NCBI RefSeq assembly: GCF_003967555.1
Contig: NZ_BIFS01000002.1
Coordinates: 1,488,001-1,552,000, forward strand
Length of the DNA stretch: 64,000 bases
From: Dictyobacter kobayashii
GTDB lineage: Bacteria > Chloroflexota > Ktedonobacteria > Ktedonobacterales > Ktedonobacteraceae
Reading direction: 5' to 3'
In this document: positions 58,382 through 64,000 of the stretch, piece by piece
Numbering within the stretch: position 1 is the stretch's first letter
Layout of the letters: the number at the start of each line of letters is the position of its first letter
Notes under the pieces: model-generated
Seen by the model: only the letters and a program-made list of their open reading frames with translations
Database searches by the model: none
What the model was told of the DNA's origin: nothing
Made by a program: the position numbers and the translations under genes

Positions 58382-58642
58382 TCCACACCCACAATATCAG
58401 CCCAAAAAGAACTCTTTCCCGACCTGACCGAACGCGAACGCGAAATCCTTGAACTGATAGCCCGGGGCAAAAACAACCAGGAGATCGCTAACCAACTCAT
58501 CCTGGGACACAACATGGTCCGCAACTACGTCTCCAATATCTTCAGCAAGCTCCAGGCTGTCGACCGCGCCCATGAAAGCGGTATGAGGAAGGGGCAACAT
58601 GGAAGCCAGCAACTTGAGCATGGACAAGATGAGTTACACTAA
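58382..58642 (+). pseudogene. LuxR-type helix-turn-helix remnant
   Basis: An open frame without a start codon reads LTEREREILELIARGKNNQE, then IANQLILGHNMVRNYVSNI and FSKLQAVDRA, a standard GerE/LuxR DNA-binding domain. The receiver or sensor domain and any ATG are missing; a stop (TAA, 58379-58381) lies just before. The C-terminal tail diverges. Probably the 3' end of a NarL-type response-regulator gene cut at or near the perfect inverted repeat. Confidence 0.75.
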
Positions 58643-58677
58643 GAGGAATAAACAAAATTGGGAGGGTAAAGAGCATT

Positions 58678-59511
58678 ATGGTACCACTTGTGGTTGTAGA
58701 TGGTCATAATTTATTATTTCGGGCCGCCTTCGGCTTTCCAGCCCCGATCAAGAGCCGTTCCGGGGTAGATCGGACGGCCGTCTTTGGCTTTTTCGCGATT
58801 GCGCGTAAAGCAGCCTTAGAGATCGGGGATGCCGAATGGGTAGTATTTTTTGACGGCATACAGGGTACCGCCAGTCGCTTAGCAGAAAACGAGCAATATA
58901 AAGCCCAGCGCATACTGAAAGATCCAACCATCTTCACAGCGATGCCAGACATCAAAGCAGGCCTGGATGCACTACAGATTCGCTGGCTAGAACTGGAGAC
59001 ATGCGAGGCCGATGACCTGATTTCAACCCTGATAACCCACGAAGCAAAAAATGAGAGAGAGATCTATATCATGTCTACCGATAAAGATTTCTATCAATTG
59101 GTCAGCCAGACAACCAGAATTCTCAATACCGCCCGCAAAAGAGAGCAATGGATTGTTCAACACGAAGATATCCTGACCCAATTTGGGGTAGTGCCGGCAC
59201 AATGGTGTGATTTCAGGGCACTCACAGGAGATGCCTCAGACAACATCGAAGGGATCGCCGGAATCGGACCACGTACAGCGGCTCGTTTATTAGCCAACGG
59301 ATTACAGTTAGAAGAGTTAGCCGCCAGCGGCAGATTAAGTCAGGCACTAGAAAAAAAAGTGCTGGAGGGCTGGGAAAAAATTCAACTAAATCGACGGCTA
59401 CTCAAGATGCGCCACATCGCCGACCCCATGTTAAGTACCCTGACCACCGGCACAACCAGCAGCTGGCCACCAGCCAAAGACGTGCTAAGACAGCTTCAAT
59501 TATGGGATTAA
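58678..59511 (+). CDS. Stand-alone 5'-3' exonuclease/flap nuclease
   Basis: 277 residues, the size and order of the N-terminal domain of DNA polymerase I, here without polymerase. Metal ligands appear as D8 (VVDGHN), D59, E110-D112-D113 (CEADDLIS), D135/D137 (TDKDFYQL) and D185/D188 (TGDASDN); the H3TH motif is GIAGIGPRTA (192-201). It would remove RNA primers and flaps. GGGAGGG lies about 11 bases before ATG. The second half ends in a short tail. Confidence 0.93.
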   Translation: MVPLVVVDGHNLLFRAAFGFPAPIKSRSGVDRTAVFGFFAIARKAALEIGDAEWVVFFDGIQGTASRLAENEQYKAQRILKDPTIFTAMPDIKAGLDALQIRWLELETCEADDLISTLITHEAKNEREIYIMSTDKDFYQLVSQTTRILNTARKREQWIVQHEDILTQFGVVPAQWCDFRALTGDASDNIEGIAGIGPRTAARLLANGLQLEELAASGRLSQALEKKVLEGWEKIQLNRRLLKMRHIADPMLSTLTTGTTSSWPPAKDVLRQLQLWD

Positions 59512-59623
59512 CAAAAATAAACCATTTTTATAATCTCTCTTCTCTTACGTTCTATCTGATGAGAAGCACAATAATATAAAACTATACAGTAAAAACCCAT
59601 AGAAAAATACGGAGTTATATACT

Positions 59624-60121
59624 ATGTTTATAGAGATAGCACGTAGCAATGCACAGAAAAGAGCGAGCTCAATGAAAATCACTGAAGAGACAATCCATAG
59701 CTTCCCATTTCAGCCATATCGCAAGAAAGCAAGATTGCATGCCCGGCCTTTAACATACAAAGATTACCAGCAAAAGCAAGGAAAAATCCAAACCCTTGAA
59801 GGTATAATGGACTTTGTCATCGGTGACTATCTGGCACGAGGCATACAGAACGAAGAATGGCCAATTTCCCAAAGCTATTTCGAGGCCAATTATACACGCG
59901 ATGCAGACCAATGTAGCGAAGGCTTTGCCTGGTATAGCCCAAAAAATGTGCGCCATGCCTGTCAGATACACCAGCCTTTCACAGTCGAATTAAAAGACGG
60001 AAAGACCTTTATCGGCCAGGCAGGCGACTACCTGATCAACACCGGACGAGCCATCTGGGTCGTCGAAAATGACATCTTCCAACAAAGCTACGAAGCCATA
60101 CATAACACCGGCACGCTATGA
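59624..60121 (+). CDS. PGDYG-domain protein
   Basis: 165 residues with the domain signature GQAGDYLINTG followed by IWVVENDIFQQSYEAI. The head region (MKITEETIHSFPFQPYRKKAR) and the segment PISQSYFEANYTR are typical of this small family, whose biochemical role is unknown. No membrane segment. It is separated from the exonuclease gene by 112 bp. There is no operon partner downstream; the next gene is convergent. Confidence 0.75.
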   Translation: MFIEIARSNAQKRASSMKITEETIHSFPFQPYRKKARLHARPLTYKDYQQKQGKIQTLEGIMDFVIGDYLARGIQNEEWPISQSYFEANYTRDADQCSEGFAWYSPKNVRHACQIHQPFTVELKDGKTFIGQAGDYLINTGRAIWVVENDIFQQSYEAIHNTGTL

Positions 60122-60195
60122 ATATACGAAAAACACCAGGCACACCAATCTCGCCAATTGAACAAAGCCAGGGATAGACTTCAATGCAGAAAGAT

Positions 60196-61332
60196 TTAAG
60201 CCATATCCCTGGCATTCTCCAGCAGACGGATTACCTCATCCAGGTCTGGCATGGGCTGAGGAGCATCCTTGATAAAAGCAAGATTGTTCAAGACAGCATT
60301 GAACTGCACCACTCCAGGTGTCAGCTTGATAGCTTCTTTATAGGATGTGAGAGCACTATTCAATTGACCCAGCGCCAATTGAGCCAGGGCCAGATCATAA
60401 AAATCCCAGAATACTTCGGATTGGCCTTTACGAATGCGCCGCAAAGCTGCACGCTCAGTATCCTGAAAGAAAGACTTTGCCTCAGTAACATTGCCCTCAT
60501 ACCAGGCCAGGCTAGCCACATTACCCAACGCATACGACGAATTGGGGTCCAAATCAGCAGCCCTTTTATAGGCATCGATAGCCAGAGTATGCTTCTTCTG
60601 ACGTCGGTACAAGCCCCCCATAATCCCCAATGTATCAGCATCATTTGGATCCAAAATAAAAGAGCGCTTAAGGTAACTCAAGGCGCGCGTATAATCATCA
60701 TCTTGCAGCAAGACATCACCACGGCGACGATAGGCCAGACCTAATTCCTTCATCACGCGAGCCCGATTATCTGGTTGAGAAGCAAGAGAAGTCTCAAAGG
60801 CCGCGATAGCCATCTCAAATTCTCCCAGCCCACTATAGATGCGACCCAGCACATATTGAATCTGAGCATCATCGGGCATCAAACTACCAGCCTTACGATA
60901 ATTCTCCAGCGCCTCACGCTTATTCTTCTGATCCATCAAGCGATCGCCCACTCCCATATAGACCAGAGTTTTGCGGGCCCGATCAGCCTCAGCCCGTATC
61001 TCACCCACACTCTGCTTGATCTCAGCCGCATGTGAGGCCACCTCACGATAAGAACGAAAACCCAGGAAGGTAAAGATACCAGCCACAATACCCAACACAG
61101 TAAAAACCAGACTAAAGACAGTGGACAAAAGATTCAAAGTATTTAACCCATCCTGAGCTCGGTCCAGGGCAGCCTGAGCCTTATCATCCACGGATTGAAT
61201 AGTTGGAGGTGGAGAAGAAAGGACATGGATATAATGCTGTGAATACGCCAGAGCAGGAATAGAGCGAAGAGCGATACCACCAACACAAAAGAGAAGAGCA
61301 ATACCGCTAACAATCAGAAGTTTTCTAGGCAT
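60196..61332 (-). CDS. Membrane-associated TPR protein
   Basis: 378 residues. A possible signal segment or first membrane helix (4-24) is followed by a second hydrophobic helix (70-91, STVFSLVFTVLGIVAGIFTF), a coiled region, and about six TPR units from residue 125 (EALENYRKAGSLMPDDAQIQ, ALSYLKRSFILDPNDADTLG, AIDAYKRAADLDPNSSYALG). The TPR part is a protein-binding scaffold. Topology suggests membrane attachment; partner unknown. The last helix contains LDEVIRLLENARDMA. Confidence 0.85.
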   Translation of the reverse strand: MPRKLLIVSGIALLFCVGGIALRSIPALAYSQHYIHVLSSPPPTIQSVDDKAQAALDRAQDGLNTLNLLSTVFSLVFTVLGIVAGIFTFLGFRSYREVASHAAEIKQSVGEIRAEADRARKTLVYMGVGDRLMDQKNKREALENYRKAGSLMPDDAQIQYVLGRIYSGLGEFEMAIAAFETSLASQPDNRARVMKELGLAYRRRGDVLLQDDDYTRALSYLKRSFILDPNDADTLGIMGGLYRRQKKHTLAIDAYKRAADLDPNSSYALGNVASLAWYEGNVTEAKSFFQDTERAALRRIRKGQSEVFWDFYDLALAQLALGQLNSALTSYKEAIKLTPGVVQFNAVLNNLAFIKDAPQPMPDLDEVIRLLENARDMA

Positions 61333-61452
61333 AAAAAGCCTCCTGCCAGCATATTACAATATATTCACATAATAAATCAGTTTAGTGAATAGTATATGAT
61401 GTGCTTCTATCTAAGATAGACGCATCGCAGCAAAAAAATCAAAGAGAGAGAA

Positions 61453-61998
61453 TTAAAGCTTTTCCAATTTAAGCAGGGTCTCCTCACACCAGGAGACAAT
61501 AGCCTGGGATATATATTTTCCCGCACTCAATGTCATAAGCCAGTAAGGAAGTTGTGGATGTGTAGGCCAGTCGCGCTGCAATTCAAACTCAACCTGTTCA
61601 TAGTGGTGCAGAGCCTCCAATTGTAATCTACGATGGCGTTCCACATGTTCAACACTAATAGTCGAAGGCACCAGACCACCAAAGAACAGTTTAAGCAACA
61701 GTTCATTACGCTCAACCTGATATTCAAAAGGCTCACCCAGCCAGAGCCGCAAAGCCTCCCAGCCCGTATCAGTCAAGGTATACACACGCCGGTCAGGCTT
61801 ACCCTCCTGCCGCTCCACAATACTGGTAGTCAAGCCCTCGGACTCCAACTGCTTCAGCATTGGATAAATCTGCGGATAACTCTCATTCCAAAAATGGCCG
61901 ATACTATAAGAAGTCATTTTTTTTAAGTCATAACCAGACATAGGAGCCAGACTTAAAATCCCCAGCAATGCATACCTGCTTTTATTTTCTTTCCCCAT
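61453..61998 (-). CDS. PadR-family transcriptional regulator
   Basis: About 181 residues from ATG at 61998. The winged-helix domain covers about 5-85 (YALLGILSLAPMSGYDLKKM, YPQIYPMLKQLESEGL, YTLTDTGWEALRLWL); the rest is a helical dimerisation domain typical of the long PadR class (LLLKLFFGGLVPSTIS). Such repressors respond to small aromatic or drug ligands. A palindrome upstream of the membrane-protein gene at 63.6 kb is one candidate operator, though it is 1.6 kb away. Confidence 0.92.
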   Translation of the reverse strand: MGKENKSRYALLGILSLAPMSGYDLKKMTSYSIGHFWNESYPQIYPMLKQLESEGLTTSIVERQEGKPDRRVYTLTDTGWEALRLWLGEPFEYQVERNELLLKLFFGGLVPSTISVEHVERHRRLQLEALHHYEQVEFELQRDWPTHPQLPYWLMTLSAGKYISQAIVSWCEETLLKLEKL

Positions 61999-62061
61999 AA
62001 TGATCAACTCTCTACCATAAACCCTACTCTGCTACCTTTCTCATACTCAAACATGTGCAAG

Positions 62062-62205
62062 ACATGTCTGAACGGTCAGTTTTTCCTGCTTCACAGCCAG
62101 TTGCCAGAGCACGGGAACCTTTGGATCAGCCCTCCCGTTTCGGTCTCACATTGGCTCCACAGGCATTTTACGTCCGGTCGTAGCCACTGCCCAGGACGGC
62201 CAACT
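62062..62205 (-). ncRNA. Candidate guide RNA region at the end of a tnpB remnant
   Basis: The minus strand downstream of the tnpB stop has structured, GC-rich sequence with GTGGAGCCAATG and GGCAACTGGCTGTGAAGCAG, and a loop-rich layout typical of the omega/reRNA that ends IS200/IS605 and IS607 elements. Since tnpB is truncated it may be a fossil. Confidence 0.35.
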
Positions 62206-62570
62206 TTAGGCAGAAAGTTGGCGAAGCATGTCGGTAGCGAACCACGCAAGATTTAACGCGGCACTCAGATCGCGGTCCAAGACGAGTTTACAAACCAGGC
62301 ATTGATAGGTACGATGTTTGAGCGGCATACGCTTTTTGACGTGTCCACAACACGAACAGCGTTTGGTGGAAGGAAACCAGCGCGAGGCGATGAAGAGATT
62401 TCCACCAGAGGCCGTCACTTTGGTTTTCAAAAACTGCAAGAGTTGTCCCATCGCCGCATCAGCAACGGCACGGGAAAGCTTGCGGTTCGCCATCATCCCC
62501 AAGATGTGGAGATCTTCGATGCCAATCCCTCCAGCGGTCCGTGCCAATTCGGTGGTAAACTTGTGCTGTT
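62206..62570 (-). pseudogene. tnpB: C-terminal fragment of TnpB
   Basis: The frame reads HKFTTELARTAGGIGIEDLH (RuvC motif with the catalytic Glu), then GQLLQFLKTKVTASGGNLFI, the zinc ribbon (C-x2-C in RCSCCG, then C-x2-C in YQCLVCK) and LVLDRDLSAALNLA with the last catalytic Asp. About the first two thirds of TnpB (some 250 residues) are absent. The upstream sequence joins directly to a TnpA remnant, pointing to an internal deletion. Confidence 0.8.
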
Positions 62571-62574
62571 CGCT

Positions 62575-62850
62575 TCACAAAACTCGGCCAGTATCCTTCG
62601 CTGGTTTTCCAGGTCCGGCTTTTGCGCCACACTGAGACGCGGCAATAGGCAATGATGCGCTGTCTCGCCCCGCTTCCTGGGGGAGGATCAAGAGGAGGTC
62701 TTCTTGCGTGTAGTATCACCGGTTCGTCGCGGTGCGGTGGGCTTTGAGCACCCCTTGCCGATCCCATCGTTGCAGCGTCTTCACAGAAACATGAATTCTC
62801 TCGCCAAATTCGCTTGGTGTATACAGACACGTATTTTACACACCTTTGCG
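62575..62850 (-). pseudogene. tnpA: TnpA (IS607 serine recombinase) fragment with stop and frame break
   Basis: One frame gives TPSEFGERIHVSVKTLQRWD and RQGVLKAHRTATNR, the MerR-like DNA-binding domain of IS607 TnpA, then TGA at 62716-62718 where Arg is expected, then YYTQEDLLLIL. In another frame RQRIIAYCRVS (resolvase start with the catalytic Ser) and QKPDLENQRRILAEFCEAN follow. The remainder is deleted. It cannot make an active enzyme. Confidence 0.7.
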
Positions 62851-62857
62851 TACTTTA

Positions 62858-63559
62858 TCAAGAGCTAGTAGTGTCTCCTTCTCCCTGAAGAGCCAGCTCC
62901 CTACGTTCCTGCCCCTCACGAGTGGCATAACGAATATAAGCCAGCGTCCAGGCAAAGGTCCCGGCCAGGGTACACGTAAGGATCGTAACACCAATAGCAT
63001 AAGCTAGCGTCACAGGTAAGGTATAGGCGATAAGCACACGTGAAAGGAACTCACCCACCATCGCCACGCCCCAGACAATCGTAATAATGCGATGAACAGA
63101 ACGCACATAACGATCCTGCCAGCTAGCATTGAAGCGTTGAATGCGCACAGGATCATTGCCCACCATCATCTGTCGACCGACATAAAACATCAACGGTCGA
63201 GGCATCACCAACAGAGAAAGCAAACAAAACAGGCCAAGGGCTCCTGTAAAAAAGGATTCCCGAATTACCAACAGCTGAGGATTACCGCCGAGGAAGATAG
63301 CCACAACATTCGTCAGCACCCCTAATAAAAAGAAAACCGCAACCAGGTCCAGGCGACGCTTACGGGCCAGTTCAAGGACACTATGGATAATGGGAACGAT
63401 CGAACCAACACTCAACGCCACCAGTTCACTAAACCGCAGGTAGGTCGTCATAAGATAGACCAGAAGAAGAGGAACAGCAACATTTATCAACAAACTAATC
63501 ACCAGATCCCTTAGAGCCTCTTTCCTATTTATCTCTGGTTGATTAAAAGTAGCGGACAT
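62858..63559 (-). CDS. Multi-pass membrane protein (VC0807-like)
   Basis: About 233 residues from ATG at 63559, with AAAGG nine bases upstream. Six hydrophobic helices, with LVISLLINVAVPLLLVYLM at the start and LAYAIGVTILTCTLAGTF at the end. PLMFYVGRQMMVGNDP and RYVRSVHRIITIVWGVA fit the VC0807/intracellular-septation-like group. A 30-bp palindrome at 63625-63654 lies in its promoter region and may control it. Role unknown. Confidence 0.8.
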   Translation of the reverse strand: MSATFNQPEINRKEALRDLVISLLINVAVPLLLVYLMTTYLRFSELVALSVGSIVPIIHSVLELARKRRLDLVAVFFLLGVLTNVVAIFLGGNPQLLVIRESFFTGALGLFCLLSLLVMPRPLMFYVGRQMMVGNDPVRIQRFNASWQDRYVRSVHRIITIVWGVAMVGEFLSRVLIAYTLPVTLAYAIGVTILTCTLAGTFAWTLAYIRYATREGQERRELALQGEGDTTSS

Positions 63560-63624
63560 CTGAAAATCCCTTTCTGCATCCAGCAAACCTCCTATTCCGC
63601 AGGACAGACCTATTCATCAATCCA

Positions 63625-63654
63625 ATATATGACATAGATATCTATGTCATATAT
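63625..63654. promoter_or_regulatory. Perfect 30-bp palindrome, probable operator
   Basis: Centred on GATATC, with arms ATATATGACATAGAT and its exact complement. It is 66 bp upstream of the membrane-protein start. Palindromes of this kind bind TetR or PadR dimers; the PadR gene at 61.5 kb is a candidate. Confidence 0.75.
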
Positions 63655-63755
63655 ATTATAGGAAGCAAAAAAGGAAAATACAAGGGGATAAACACCAGAT
63701 TAATGTGGAAAAGGAGCAATCAATGCTTAGCGGGGAAATCAAATGGGCCTCCAGT

Positions 63756-64000
63756 TTACCCACTATTACGTTCTTGATAAACCAGAGAGCCAGGTTCAAC
63801 CGAGATAGAGCCAAGCACATTCTGACTAAGATCACAATCAGCAACAATGCCTCGGCCACCCTGAAAAACAGCGATGCCCTGATAAGAATGACGATGAATC
63901 TGGCAATGGCGAATGATAGGATTACTCTCCCACGCCACCTCAATACCCGCCATCACATTATCAAAGATCTCACAATCCTCGATGATCCCCTGGCTGGCAT
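63756..64000 (-). CDS. Right-handed beta-helix protein, partial at the window end
   Basis: The frame is open from base 64000 to TAA at 63756. It shows repeated coils GIIEDCEIFDNVMAGIEV, PIIRHCQIHRHSYQGIAV and GIVADCDLSQNVLGSISV, about 22 residues each with conserved Cys/Ile positions, typical of pectate-lyase-like or periplasmic copper-binding NosD-type beta-helices. The C-terminus is short (YQERNSG). Enzyme activity cannot be judged. Confidence 0.8.
   Translation of the reverse strand, partial: ASQGIIEDCEIFDNVMAGIEVAWESNPIIRHCQIHRHSYQGIAVFQGGRGIVADCDLSQNVLGSISVEPGSLVYQERNSG

Larger units (their letters stand above)
62206..62850 (-). mobile_element. Internally deleted IS607-family remnant
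   Basis: Order on the minus strand: tnpA-type MerR helix-turn-helix, part of the serine-resolvase domain, then the C-terminal part of tnpB. The order is that of IS607, with most of both genes lost between about 62570 and 62580. Ends were not identified. Confidence 0.65.

Noticed and set aside
58397..58627. Minus-strand frame of 76 codons
   Set aside because: It is the mirror of the LuxR-type helix-turn-helix on the plus strand, which has recognisable motifs.
1..64000. CRISPR arrays, tRNA and rRNA genes
   Set aside because: No regularly spaced repeat-spacer pattern, tRNA T-loop with matching arms, or rRNA-like conserved stretch was seen by eye; the 11-bp and 10-bp repeats are too short and closely spaced for CRISPR.

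Overview
The window looks like a chromosome segment of a filamentous, high-paralogy Chloroflexota bacterium of the Ktedonobacteria type. This is inference from gene content: NACHT/STAND ATPases with multi-pass glycine-rich tails, a TIR-NACHT protein, a Hanks kinase, glycoside hydrolase family 15, PQQ-like propellers, two serine hydrolases, pentapeptide-repeat and TPR proteins. GC content is moderate and uneven. No rRNA, tRNA or CRISPR array was seen.

Layout. (A) 1-10.6 kb is a mobile or plasmid-like module on the minus strand: tyrosine recombinase, a coiled-coil protein, a Rad52-type annealing protein, an unknown protein and a large methyltransferase-helicase gene. That helicase is split by a 2295-bp IS21-family element (istA/istB) with a 4-bp target duplication; removing the element restores the reading frame exactly. 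(B) 11-30 kb is an accessory region: a beta-propeller protein, two hydrolases, a membrane Ser/Thr kinase, two tandem resolvase-fold proteins lacking the catalytic serine, an HTH-NACHT-membrane protein coupled to a FAD oxidoreductase, a TIR-NACHT-membrane protein, a P450 and several small DNA-binding proteins, one with a clear operator. (C) 30.3-33.8 kb holds an ABC exporter and an MpaB/DUF2236 protein, both broken by frameshifts. (D) 34.1-40.3 kb reads as an integrative element: a winged-helix regulator running into a poly-T tract, two arrays of 11-bp direct repeats, a leader peptide, a replication-initiator-like protein, a DnaC-like ATPase, a second winged-helix protein, an excisionase and an integrase. 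(E) 40.6-64 kb is more housekeeping-like: a sigma-70 factor, a TetR/MFS drug-efflux pair, a polysaccharide deacetylase, a GH15 enzyme, an inactive dienelactone-hydrolase homologue, a membrane PP2C phosphatase, a serine hydrolase, a pentapeptide/channel-like protein, an FtsX-type permease, a 5'-3' exonuclease, a PGDYG protein, a TPR protein, a PadR regulator, an IS607 remnant, a membrane protein and a partial beta-helix protein.

Two themes recur. First, at least eight genes or gene breaks are explained by a single missing base, mostly in short homopolymers, plus one by an extra base. This pattern is more like sequence error than independent gene decay, so the 'pseudogene' calls for those loci are provisional; the IS21 disruption is independent of it. 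Second, the two NACHT proteins share a linker before Walker A and a C-terminal signature but carry different N-terminal modules (HTH versus TIR), and they sit with a kinase and pseudo-resolvases. This makes 15.9-26.3 kb the best candidate for an undescribed sensing or defence locus.
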